A stretch of DNA of 38,968 bases from Lachnospiraceae bacterium (GTDB taxonomy: Bacteria; Bacillota; Clostridia; Lachnospirales; Lachnospiraceae), in assembly GCA_024693845.1 (NCBI GenBank), contig JAILKJ010000039.1:90205-129172 (forward strand). The letters run 5' to 3'. Positions 17,583-25,097 of the stretch are shown here, piece after piece (the first letter of the stretch is position 1; every line of letters begins with the position of its first letter). The notes under the pieces were generated by a model, which saw only the letters and a program-made list of their open reading frames with translations, was not told the origin of the DNA and searched no databases. The position numbers were made by a program, and so were the translations under genes.

Positions 17583-19259
17583 ATGCAACTTACAGGTGCA
17601 CAGATCGTAATCGAAGTATTGAAGGAGCAGGGGGTTGATACCGTATTCGGTTATCCCGGCGGAACCATTTTGAACATTTATGATGCGCTGTATCAGTATC
17701 AGGATCAGATCCGTCATGTTCTGACCAGCCACGAGCAGGGCGCTGCCCATGCGGCGGACGGTTATGCAAGGGCTACCGGCAAGGTGGGCGTTTGTATGGC
17801 AACCAGCGGCCCCGGTGCCACCAACCTGGTGACCGGTATCGCTACGGCCTTCATGGATTCCATTCCTCTTGTGGCCATCACCTGTAACGTAAACCTTCCC
17901 GCTCTGGGCAAGGACAGTTTTCAGGAGGTTGACATCGCCGGCGTGACGATGCCCATCACCAAGCATAATTATATCGTAAAGGATATCAATAACCTGCAGA
18001 GAAAGCTGCGCAGGGCATTTAAGATCGCCCGCAGCGGTCGTCCCGGACCGGTGCTGGTGGACATCACGAAGGATGTTACCGCTGCCATGACCGAGTATAT
18101 CCCCGAGGCAAAGCAGGAGCCGGAGATTGTAAACGATTATACCGCTGAGGACATCGATAAGGTTGCAGCCATGATCAGGGAGGCTAAGAAGCCCTTCCTG
18201 TATGTAGGCGGTGGTGTGATCCTGTCCGGTGCTTCCCAGCAGCTGGCTGCTTTCCAGAAAAAGCTGGATTGCCCCGTTTGCGATACGCTGATGGGCAAGG
18301 GGGCTTTTGACGGTTATAACGAGATGTACACCGGTATGATCGGTATGCACGGTACCAAGACATCCAACCTGGGAGTTTCCGAGTGTGATCTGCTGATCGC
18401 CCTGGGCGCCAGGTTCTCCGACCGCGTTATCGGCAATCCGGCTACTTTTGCCAGGGACGCCAAGATCGTTCATATCGATATCGATGCAGCTGAGATCAAT
18501 AAAAATATCCGCACGGATGCCTATATCGTAGGCGACCTGAAGGCAGTCCTTTCGGATCTGTGCGAGAAGGTGGAAGCAAAGAGCCTTCCCGAGTGGAAAG
18601 CACGTATCAAAGAATTGAAAGAGAAATTCCCTCTTGACTATGACAGGAATGTTCTTACCTGCCCTTACGTGATCGAAGAGCTGGATAAGGCTACCAAGGG
18701 AGAGGCTATCATCACTACGGATGTGGGACAGCATCAGATGTGGGCTGCCCAGTATTATCACTATACCAAGCCCCGTACCTTCCTTTCCTCCGGCGGCGCA
18801 GGAACCATGGGATACGGCCTTGGCGCATGTATCGGTGCCCAGGTGGCCAATCCCGACAAGGTCTGCGTAAATATCGCAGGAGACGGATGCTTCAGAATGA
18901 ACATGAACGAGCTTGCTACCGCAAGCCGCTACAATATTCCCATTATCCAGATCGTGATCAACAATCAGGTGCTGGGTATGGTACGTCAGTGGCAGACACT
19001 TTTCTACGGAAAGAGATACTCCCAGACCGTTCTGCAGGATAAGGTTGACTTCTGCAAGGTGGCTGAGGGTCTTGGCTGTGAAGCCATCCGAGTAACGAAA
19101 AAGGAAGAGGTCATGCCTGCACTTCAGAAGGCTCTTGCAGCCAAGGCTCCGGTATTGATCGAAGTGGTCATCGATCCGGATGACAAGGTATTCCCCATGG
19201 TACCTGCCGGCAAGCCCATCGATGAGGTGTTTGACGCATCGGATCTGAAGGAGGAGTAA
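17583..19259 (+). CDS. ilvB: Acetolactate synthase, large catalytic subunit
   Basis: Thiamine-diphosphate enzyme that joins two pyruvates (or pyruvate and 2-oxobutyrate) to acetolactate (or acetohydroxybutyrate). The 558-residue chain has the three usual domains. The N-terminal domain opens with GYPGGTILNIYDALY and has catalytic Glu51 in SHEQGAAHAADGYARATGK. The FAD/middle domain contains LGARFSDRVIGNPATFA. The C-terminal ThDP motif is GDGCFRMNMNEL...INNQVLGMVRQWQ, which has the branched-chain-type VRQWQ rather than a catabolic AlsS pattern. The start follows AAGGAG. No ilvN/ilvH regulatory subunit is adjacent; the next gene is an L,D-transpeptidase, so the small subunit must be elsewhere or absent. 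Confidence 0.95.
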   Translation: MQLTGAQIVIEVLKEQGVDTVFGYPGGTILNIYDALYQYQDQIRHVLTSHEQGAAHAADGYARATGKVGVCMATSGPGATNLVTGIATAFMDSIPLVAITCNVNLPALGKDSFQEVDIAGVTMPITKHNYIVKDINNLQRKLRRAFKIARSGRPGPVLVDITKDVTAAMTEYIPEAKQEPEIVNDYTAEDIDKVAAMIREAKKPFLYVGGGVILSGASQQLAAFQKKLDCPVCDTLMGKGAFDGYNEMYTGMIGMHGTKTSNLGVSECDLLIALGARFSDRVIGNPATFARDAKIVHIDIDAAEINKNIRTDAYIVGDLKAVLSDLCEKVEAKSLPEWKARIKELKEKFPLDYDRNVLTCPYVIEELDKATKGEAIITTDVGQHQMWAAQYYHYTKPRTFLSSGGAGTMGYGLGACIGAQVANPDKVCVNIAGDGCFRMNMNELATASRYNIPIIQIVINNQVLGMVRQWQTLFYGKRYSQTVLQDKVDFCKVAEGLGCEAIRVTKKEEVMPALQKALAAKAPVLIEVVIDPDDKVFPMVPAGKPIDEVFDASDLKEE

Positions 19260-19285
19260 GAAGGCGGTAGCGCTTCCGGTTAGCA

Positions 19286-20710
19286 ATGAAAAAAGTAATC
19301 ATCACCATTGTTTCAATTGTCATATTGCTGCCGCTGCTGGCTGCGGGGATCGGTTACGGGTATTTAAGTTACCGTTACCGTGATGTTTTCATGCCCGGAT
19401 TGAATGTCAATAACGTTTACACAGCCGAGCAGACCATCGATCAGGTCAATAAGAAGCTGAAGGAGAATCTGACGATCCCGGAGGTCACCGTGACAGACCG
19501 ATCCGGTGAGACCTTCACTTTTTCCATGGAAGAGGCTGACTACGACGAGAATTACACCGATGATCTGAAAAAGATCAAGGCCCGTCAGACCGTTATAGCT
19601 CTGGTCAGAAGGATCGTGGATGAGAACAGCAAGGTGGATACCCAGCAGATCGAGCCTAAGATCACCTATGATGAGGATAAGCTGAAGGCTTTTCTGGATG
19701 AACAGGATTTCCTGGCGGATAATACGGATCTTACCAATAAGCAGATCAAGATCGAATATGACAAGAATAAGGGGTATTATCTGAGGGATGATACCACGGA
19801 TCTGTTAAGTCATGAGGCTGCCTGTGAGGCCATTTTGAAGGCTGTTGAGAACGAAGCCTATGAGACGGATCTGGACAGGGAGGATTGCTACATCACCCCC
19901 GAGAGCTATACGCCCTCCCAGAACTATGCCCTCAACACCTGGAAAAAGCTCAAGCCCTACATGGATACCAAGATCGTCTACAATTACGGCAACCGTAAGG
20001 TGACGCTGAATGCGGCCAAGATCAGTGACTGGATCGTGGTGGACGACAACGGCATCTTCAAGACCAATGAGTTCGGCGATATCAAGCTGGATGAAGAGGC
20101 CATAGAAGAGTATGTAAAGGATCTTTGCGATACCTACAGTTCAGTCAATAAGCCCAGAACCTTCAAGTCCCACAGAGGTACCTATATCACCATCCACAAG
20201 GGTACCTACGGCAGTAAGATCGATTACAAACCGGAGCTGGAATACCTTTTAAGCCAGCTTCCCAGGGGCAGGGAGGTGGAGCATACGCCGGAATATTCCC
20301 AGCTTCCTTTTTCCGGTCTGGGCGGAACGGAGGATATCGGAGATACCTATATCGAGGTGGATATGAGCGAGCAGCACCTGTATTACTGGGTGAACGGCAG
20401 GCTGAAGCTGGATTCCGATGTGGTTACCGGCAACACCTCCCTGAAAAGAGGTACGCCCGAGAGAGTCTGCTATGTCTATTACAAGCAGCGGGGAAGGACC
20501 CTTAGGGGTGAGGACTATGCCACCTACGTAAACTATTGGATGGCCGTTTACAACAACATCGGTATCCATGATGCCAACTGGAGAGGCAAGTTCGGCGGTA
20601 CCATCTACCGTACAGCAGGTTCCCACGGCTGCGTCAACACCCCCATCGCCAAGGTCAAGGAGCTCTATGACATGGTGGAGATCGGAACGCCGGTGCTTTT
20701 GTACTACTAA
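19286..20710 (+). CDS. Membrane-anchored L,D-transpeptidase (YkuD) with peptidoglycan-binding domain
   Basis: Cross-links or modifies peptidoglycan stems at the outer face of the membrane. The 474 residues start with a single uncleaved-type membrane helix (VIITIVSIVILLPLLAAGIG, 4-23). An extracellular region of the PG_binding_4 / VanW-like type follows (about 45-330). The YkuD catalytic domain (about 350-474) begins at YIEVDMSEQHLYYWVNG. The active-site motif SHGCVN has catalytic Cys449 and His447; HDANWRGKFGG lies before it. The ribosome binding site is poor (AAGGCGG, 18 nt before ATG), and the gap to ilvB is only 26 bp, so expression may depend on read-through. Its function is unrelated to its amino-acid-synthesis neighbours. 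Confidence 0.92.
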   Translation: MKKVIITIVSIVILLPLLAAGIGYGYLSYRYRDVFMPGLNVNNVYTAEQTIDQVNKKLKENLTIPEVTVTDRSGETFTFSMEEADYDENYTDDLKKIKARQTVIALVRRIVDENSKVDTQQIEPKITYDEDKLKAFLDEQDFLADNTDLTNKQIKIEYDKNKGYYLRDDTTDLLSHEAACEAILKAVENEAYETDLDREDCYITPESYTPSQNYALNTWKKLKPYMDTKIVYNYGNRKVTLNAAKISDWIVVDDNGIFKTNEFGDIKLDEEAIEEYVKDLCDTYSSVNKPRTFKSHRGTYITIHKGTYGSKIDYKPELEYLLSQLPRGREVEHTPEYSQLPFSGLGGTEDIGDTYIEVDMSEQHLYYWVNGRLKLDSDVVTGNTSLKRGTPERVCYVYYKQRGRTLRGEDYATYVNYWMAVYNNIGIHDANWRGKFGGTIYRTAGSHGCVNTPIAKVKELYDMVEIGTPVLLYY

Positions 20711-20720
20711 AAGGAGTGTT

Positions 20721-20745
20721 TTTTGCGTCTGTACTTGACGCAAAA
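20721..20745. promoter_or_regulatory. Inverted repeat overlapping the serC -35 box
   Basis: TTTTGCGTC (20721-20729) and GACGCAAAA (20737-20745) form a perfect 9-bp inverted repeat with a 7-bp spacer. The right arm covers most of the TTGACG box of the serC promoter. It may be an operator, or the hairpin of a transcript end for the L,D-transpeptidase gene, although no T tract follows on the + strand. Confidence 0.45.
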
Positions 20746-20763
20746 GGCAAGTCCGATTACAAT
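20735..20763 (+). promoter_or_regulatory. Candidate sigma-A promoter of serC
   Basis: TTGACG (20735-20740) and TACAAT (20758-20763) with a 17-bp spacer, about 60 bp before the serC start. Each box is one base off consensus. Confidence 0.7.
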
Positions 20764-20823
20764 ACTTTTGGTTATTTTTTGTGAATAATATAAATCTATA
20801 ACTATTCTGAGGAGGATGGAAAG

Positions 20824-21906
20824 ATGTCCAGAGTGTACAATTTTTCGGCAGGCCCGGCTGTATTGCCGGAGGAAGTGCTGCAGCAGGCTGCAGACGAGAT
20901 GATGGATTACCAGGGAAGCGGCATGTCCGTAATGGAGATGAGCCACAGATCCAAGGTATATGACAAGATCATCAAAGATGCAGAGCAGGATCTTCGGGAT
21001 CTGATGAACATTCCCGATAACTACAAGGTGCTCTTTTTACAGGGCGGCGCCAGCCAGCAGTTTGCCATGATCCCCATGAACCTGATGAAGAATAAGAAAG
21101 CAGGTTACATCGTAACGGGTCAGTGGGCTAAGAAGGCTTATCAGGAAGCCGGTATCTACGGCGAGGCAATTAAACTGGCATCCTCTGAGGACAAGACATT
21201 CTCCTATATTCCGGATTGTTCTGATCTGGACATTCCCGAGGATGTTGACTATGTATATATCTGCGAGAATAATACGATCTACGGAACCAAGTACAAAGAG
21301 CTGCCCAACACCAAGGGACATACTCTGGTAGCGGATGTTTCCTCCTGCTTCCTGTCTGAGCCTGTAGATGTGACTAAGTACGGCGTGATCTACGGCGGCG
21401 TTCAGAAAAATATCGGCCCTGCCGGTGTTGTCATCGTTATCATTCGCGAAGACCTGATCACCGAGGACACCCTGCCGGGAACTCCTACGATGCTCAAGTA
21501 CAAGATCCATGCCGATGCTGATTCCCTGTACAACACCCCGCCCGCATACGGTATCTATATCTGCGGTAAGGTGTTCAAGTGGCTGAAGGCACAGGGCGGT
21601 CTTGCTGAGATGAAGAAGCGTAACGAGGAGAAGGCTAAGGTCCTTTATGATTTCCTCGATCAGAGCAAGCTGTTCAAGGGCACCGTAGTTGCCAAGGATC
21701 GTTCCCTTATGAACGTTCCCTTCGTAACCGGCGATGCAGATCTTGATGCAAAGTTCGTTAAGGAAGCTACCGAAGCAGGCTTTGTAAACCTCAAGGGGCA
21801 CAGAAGCGTAGGCGGCATGCGTGCCTCCATCTACAACGCTATGCCCAAGGAGGGCGTTGAGAAGCTTGTTGAGTTCATGAAGAAGTTCGAAGCTGAGAAC
21901 GCATAA
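20824..21906 (+). CDS. serC: Phosphoserine aminotransferase
   Basis: PLP enzyme that transaminates 3-phosphohydroxypyruvate with glutamate to give phosphoserine, step two of serine synthesis. The 360-residue length is normal. The N-terminal signature [17 protein letters not shown], the cofactor loop [14 protein letters not shown] and the PLP lysine Lys195 in [13 protein letters not shown] are visible. The C-terminal [17 protein letters not shown] is the substrate-binding end. The ATG at 20824 follows GAGGAGG. serA follows after a 157-bp gap that is filled by a large hairpin; serB is not in the window. Confidence 0.97.
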   Translation: MSRVYNFSAGPAVLPEEVLQQAADEMMDYQGSGMSVMEMSHRSKVYDKIIKDAEQDLRDLMNIPDNYKVLFLQGGASQQFAMIPMNLMKNKKAGYIVTGQWAKKAYQEAGIYGEAIKLASSEDKTFSYIPDCSDLDIPEDVDYVYICENNTIYGTKYKELPNTKGHTLVADVSSCFLSEPVDVTKYGVIYGGVQKNIGPAGVVIVIIREDLITEDTLPGTPTMLKYKIHADADSLYNTPPAYGIYICGKVFKWLKAQGGLAEMKKRNEEKAKVLYDFLDQSKLFKGTVVAKDRSLMNVPFVTGDADLDAKFVKEATEAGFVNLKGHRSVGGMRASIYNAMPKEGVEKLVEFMKKFEAENA

Positions 21907-21917
21907 GATATGATATT

Positions 21918-22029
21918 TGATATATAAGTATGCTGAGCAACCACCTCATATAATGACCCGGAAGCTCCGATGCGTGGCAAGTCGCTTTCGGATCATCATA
22001 TTACGGCGTCTGCTCAGCAAGTTATATCA
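21918..22029 (+). ncRNA. Large rod-like hairpin between serC and serA (candidate cis-regulatory RNA or repeat element)
   Basis: Three nested stems fold this 112-nt stretch into one rod. The base stem pairs TGATATA (21918-21924) with TATATCA (22023-22029). A 9-bp stem pairs TGCTGAGCA (21931-21939) with TGCTCAGCA (22011-22019). An inner stem pairs ATGACCCGGAAGC (21953-21965) with GCTTTCGGATCAT (21984-21996), 12 of 13 positions pairing with one G-U, extended outward by ATAT/ATAT. The terminal loop is 18 nt. There is no T tract, so it is not a simple terminator; the serA ribosome binding site lies about 20 nt beyond. It could be a 5' leader controlling serA, an RNase processing site, or a mobile palindromic repeat. 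No known riboswitch class was recognised. Confidence 0.5.
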
Positions 22030-22063
22030 TGAATAAGCGAATTGATAAAAGGAGAAAAACAAT

Positions 22064-23227
22064 ATGTTTAAATATCACTGCCTCAATCCCATCGCTCAGG
22101 TGGGCCTTGACGGATTCGATGCCAACTATGAGAAAACCGATGATGTAAATGCCGCTGAGGGTATTCTGGTAAGAAGCGCATCCATGCATGAGATGGAGCT
22201 TCCCGACAACCTTCTTTGCGTAGCAAGAGCAGGCGCTGGCGTTAACAACATCCCCCTTGATAAATGTGCCGAGAAGGGTATCGTGGTATTCAATACTCCC
22301 GGTGCCAACGCTAACGGCGTTAAAGAGCTGGTTCTTGCCGGTATGCTGATGGCTTGCCGTGATATCGTAGGCGGTATCGAGTGGGTTAAGGAAGATGCCA
22401 AGGATGAGAATATTGCCAAGGCAGCAGAGAAGGAAAAGAAGAAATTCGCCGGAACCGAGATCCAGGGCAAAAAGCTTGGTATCATCGGACTTGGTGCCAT
22501 CGGTGTTCAGGTGGCAAATGCAGCTGTTCATCTCGGAATGGACGTATATGGTTATGACCCGTATCTTTCCGTAAACGCTGCCTGGAACCTGAGCAGAACC
22601 GTTAAGCACGTGATCGACGTAAACGAGATCTATGAGAACTGCGATTTCATCACCATCCATGTTCCCCTGCTGGATTCCACCAAGGGCATGATCAACAAGG
22701 AAGCCATCGACAAGATGAAGGACGGCGTTATCCTTTTGAACTATGCAAGAGACGTGCTGGTTGATGAGCCCGCTGTTCTGGATGCCATCAAGGCAGGCAA
22801 GGTCCGTAAGTATATGACCGACTTTGCAAATCCTACCGTGGCAGGTCAGGAAGGCTGTGTTGTAACGCCTCACCTGGGAGCTTCCACCGAGGAGTCCGAA
22901 GACAACTGCGCAGTTATGGCTGTAGCTGAGCTTCGTGATTATCTGGAGAACGGTAACATCAAGAATTCCGTTAACTATCCCGCGCTGGATATGGGCGTTT
23001 GCACCGATGCCGGCAGAGTGGTAGTATTCCACAAGAACGTTGCCAACATGATCACCAAGTTTACGGCAGTATTCGGTGATGCAGGTGTGAACATCTCCAA
23101 CATGGCCAACAAGTCCAAGGGTGAGTTCGCATACACCATCATGGATCTTGAAGCAGCCGCTACCGATGATGCGTTGGCTAAGCTTCGCGGCATCGACGGT
23201 GTATTCCGTGTAAGAGTGGTTAAGTAA
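22064..23227 (+). CDS. serA: D-3-phosphoglycerate dehydrogenase with C-terminal ACT domain
   Basis: Oxidises 3-phosphoglycerate to 3-phosphohydroxypyruvate with NAD+, committing glycolytic carbon to serine. The 387 residues comprise the substrate/NAD domains and an ACT domain at about 310-387 that probably binds serine. The Rossmann motif IGLGAIGVQVANAA, the NYARDVLVDEPAV segment with the conserved Arg, and catalytic His270 in TPHLGASTEESEDN are visible. The stretch where long-form enzymes have a DVFPxEP glutamate is shortened here (TDFANPTVAGQEG), as in short-loop anaerobe enzymes as I remember them. The start follows AAAAGGAG. It lies downstream of serC and the large hairpin, and ends at a bidirectional terminator. 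Confidence 0.93.
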   Translation: MFKYHCLNPIAQVGLDGFDANYEKTDDVNAAEGILVRSASMHEMELPDNLLCVARAGAGVNNIPLDKCAEKGIVVFNTPGANANGVKELVLAGMLMACRDIVGGIEWVKEDAKDENIAKAAEKEKKKFAGTEIQGKKLGIIGLGAIGVQVANAAVHLGMDVYGYDPYLSVNAAWNLSRTVKHVIDVNEIYENCDFITIHVPLLDSTKGMINKEAIDKMKDGVILLNYARDVLVDEPAVLDAIKAGKVRKYMTDFANPTVAGQEGCVVTPHLGASTEESEDNCAVMAVAELRDYLENGNIKNSVNYPALDMGVCTDAGRVVVFHKNVANMITKFTAVFGDAGVNISNMANKSKGEFAYTIMDLEAAATDDALAKLRGIDGVFRVRVVK

Positions 23228-23259
23228 AGAAGCGGAAATAAAGAGTAAGATTTGAAAAG

Positions 23260-23296
23260 CCCGCAGCTGCTCGATGCAGTTGCGGGTGATTTTTTG
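23260..23296. terminator. Bidirectional terminator between serA and the convergent small gene
   Basis: An 11-bp stem (CCCGCAGCTGC with GCAGTTGCGGG, one G-U) has a TCGAT loop. On the + strand it is followed by TGATTTTTTG; on the minus strand by CTTTTC. It can end transcripts arriving from both sides. Confidence 0.8.
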
Positions 23297-23362
23297 CTTA
23301 AATTGCTGTGATCAAATCAATACATACCGTTTGCTTGGGGCAAACCCCGGTATTTGTCGGGA

Positions 23363-23644
23363 TCAGAAACGGAAATTCTTCTGAGTAGGATCCGCGAAGT
23401 CCACGAAGTCGTCTTCGAATTCTTTCTGCTTCTTTGCGGCAACGGTGGAAGCCAGATCCATATACCGGATGAAAACAACCTCAACCGATTCTCCGGTCTC
23501 ACCGGCGATCTCCTCCATAACCGGTCGCAGGTAATTCAGTTGCTCTGAAATGGGAGTTATGGTGGGATCGGGATCGATATCCGCCATGACCTTATTGGCA
23601 TATTCCGTGATCCTGTCCAGGAACACTTTTTCTTCGTCTGTCAT
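23363..23644 (-). CDS. Small acidic protein of unknown function
   Basis: A 93-residue, minus-strand protein starting MTDEEKVFLDRITEYANKV and ending in a Phe/Asp-rich tail (FEDDFVDFADPTQKNFRF). The ATG at 23644 is preferred over an in-frame GTG at 23653 because a GAGG box sits 10 nt before the ATG. It has no signal peptide, no membrane helix and no motif I recognise; it looks helical and soluble. Support for being real: an upstream promoter with an extended -10 box, a ribosome binding site, and a shared terminator at its 3' end. It is the only minus-strand gene after position 882 and interrupts the + strand run between serA and the DUF1015 gene. Confidence 0.7.
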   Translation of the reverse strand: MTDEEKVFLDRITEYANKVMADIDPDPTITPISEQLNYLRPVMEEIAGETGESVEVVFIRYMDLASTVAAKKQKEFEDDFVDFADPTQKNFRF

Positions 23645-23701
23645 AGTTAGCACACCTCAACTTTCTGATTTTTCTGATGACAGTCTGTCTAAACTTCACA
23701 A

Positions 23702-23731
23702 ATCATACCACAAACCCCTATATCTTGTCTA
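23702..23731 (-). promoter_or_regulatory. Candidate promoter of the small minus-strand gene
   Basis: On the minus strand TAGACA (23726-23731) and TATGAT (23702-23707) are 18 bp apart, and TGG precedes the -10 (extended -10 form). A GACAGTCTGTC palindrome (23679-23689) lies between it and the start codon. Confidence 0.55.
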
Positions 23732-23765
23732 ATTTTTCATTTTTTCCGTATTTTTTGCATATTTT

Positions 23766-23797
23766 TTGGAACATATCAGATCAAAATATGATATACT
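23766..23797 (+). promoter_or_regulatory. Candidate extended -10 promoter of the DUF1015 gene
   Basis: TGATATACT at 23789-23797 is an extended -10 (TGnTATACT). The nearest -35-like box, TTGGAA at 23766-23771, is 20 bp upstream, so recognition would lean on the extended -10. The transcript would start about 30 nt before the ATG. Confidence 0.5.
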
Positions 23798-23832
23798 GTC
23801 TATGATTTTGGTTTGATTTCGGAGGAGATAAA

Positions 23833-25080
23833 ATGGCGACAGTGAAACCGTTTCGGGCAGTAAGGCCCAAGAAGGGCATGGAGGAGAAGATCGCAGCCCT
23901 TCCCTATGACGTATATAACCGCAAAGAGGCCTGTGAAGTGGTAAAGAACAACCCCCTTTCCTTCCTGGCTATCGACAGGGCCGAGACCTCTTTTGATGAC
24001 TCTGTTGATACCTATGCGGATGAGGTATATGCAAAGGCTTCCTCGCTTTATGAGGCAAGGAAGAACGAAGGAAGCTTCGTGCAGGAGGACAAGAGCATTT
24101 TTTACCTGTATGAGCTGGTAATGAACGGACATAAGCAGACCGGCATCGTAGGATGTGCAAGCGTGGATGACTATAACAGCGGCGTGATCAAGAAGCATGA
24201 GAACACCCGTGCCGAGAAGGAAAAGGACCGTATCCGCCACGTAGATGCCCTTTCTGCACAGACAGGTCCTATTTTCCTTGCACATCGCAGGAATGAGGAG
24301 CTGGAGGCAGTCAAGGAGAGCGTTCGCAAGACCCAGCCCCTTTATGATTTTACCTCCGAGGACGGCATTACCCACAGAGTATGGAAGATCGAGGAAGCAA
24401 CCGCTAACGAAAAGATCGAAGCCATCTATGATGCTACCAATGCCATCTATATCGCGGACGGACATCATCGCTGCGCATCTGCAGTACGTGTATCCCAGAT
24501 GAGAAGAGATGCCAATCCTGCCTTTACCGGCAAGGAAGAGTTCAACTTCTTCTTATCGGTGCTCTTTTCCGAGGATGAGCTCCGTATCTTTGATTACAAC
24601 CGTGTTGTGAAGGATTTAAACGGCTTGTCCGCTGATGAGTTCAAGGAGAAGATCGGCGAGTGCTTTACCGTTGAAAAGTGCCCCGGAAGCGAACCTTTCC
24701 GTCCCGGCGCCAAGGGCGAGTTCGGAATGTATCTGGAAGAGGAATGGTACAAGCTTACCATTAAGGACGAATATAAGAGTGATGATGCTGTCAGCGGCCT
24801 GGATGTATCCCTTTTGCAGGATCATCTGCTGGCTCCGGTTCTGGGTATTCAGGATCCCAAGACGGATGCCAGGATCGATTTTGTGGGCGGTATCAGAGGC
24901 CTTAAGGAACTTGAGAAAAGATGCCATGCGGATTGCAAGGTGGCTTTCTCCATGTATCCCACATCAATGGGTGAGCTGTTTGCAGTAGCGGATGCCGGCA
25001 GGCTGATGCCTCCGAAATCCACCTGGTTTGAGCCGAAGCTTCGTAGCGGCCTTTTGATCCATGATATTGAAAGAGCGTAG
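23833..25080 (+). CDS. DUF1015-family protein, possibly a serine-metabolism enzyme
   Basis: A 415-residue cytosolic protein of the DUF1015 family: it opens with VKPFRAVRPKKGMEEKIAALPYDVY and carries the hallmark IADGHHRCASA (about 210-220). The family has no settled function in my knowledge. The DGHHR block resembles the ParB/sulfiredoxin-type fold used by free serine kinases such as archaeal SerK, and the gene lies just downstream of serC and serA, a neighbourhood I recall from other Clostridia. A role in serine or phosphoserine handling is therefore a reasonable inference, not a demonstration. The start follows GGAGGAG. The branching enzyme gene starts 17 bp after its stop, so both are probably on one mRNA. 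Confidence 0.88.
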   Translation: MATVKPFRAVRPKKGMEEKIAALPYDVYNRKEACEVVKNNPLSFLAIDRAETSFDDSVDTYADEVYAKASSLYEARKNEGSFVQEDKSIFYLYELVMNGHKQTGIVGCASVDDYNSGVIKKHENTRAEKEKDRIRHVDALSAQTGPIFLAHRRNEELEAVKESVRKTQPLYDFTSEDGITHRVWKIEEATANEKIEAIYDATNAIYIADGHHRCASAVRVSQMRRDANPAFTGKEEFNFFLSVLFSEDELRIFDYNRVVKDLNGLSADEFKEKIGECFTVEKCPGSEPFRPGAKGEFGMYLEEEWYKLTIKDEYKSDDAVSGLDVSLLQDHLLAPVLGIQDPKTDARIDFVGGIRGLKELEKRCHADCKVAFSMYPTSMGELFAVADAGRLMPPKSTWFEPKLRSGLLIHDIERA

Positions 25081-25097
25081 TTAAAGGAGGCGGGACC

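Noticed and set aside
17535-19286. 583-codon open frame on the minus strand opposite ilvB
   Set aside because: Same cause: mirror frame of a conserved enzyme gene; no motif or ribosome binding site.
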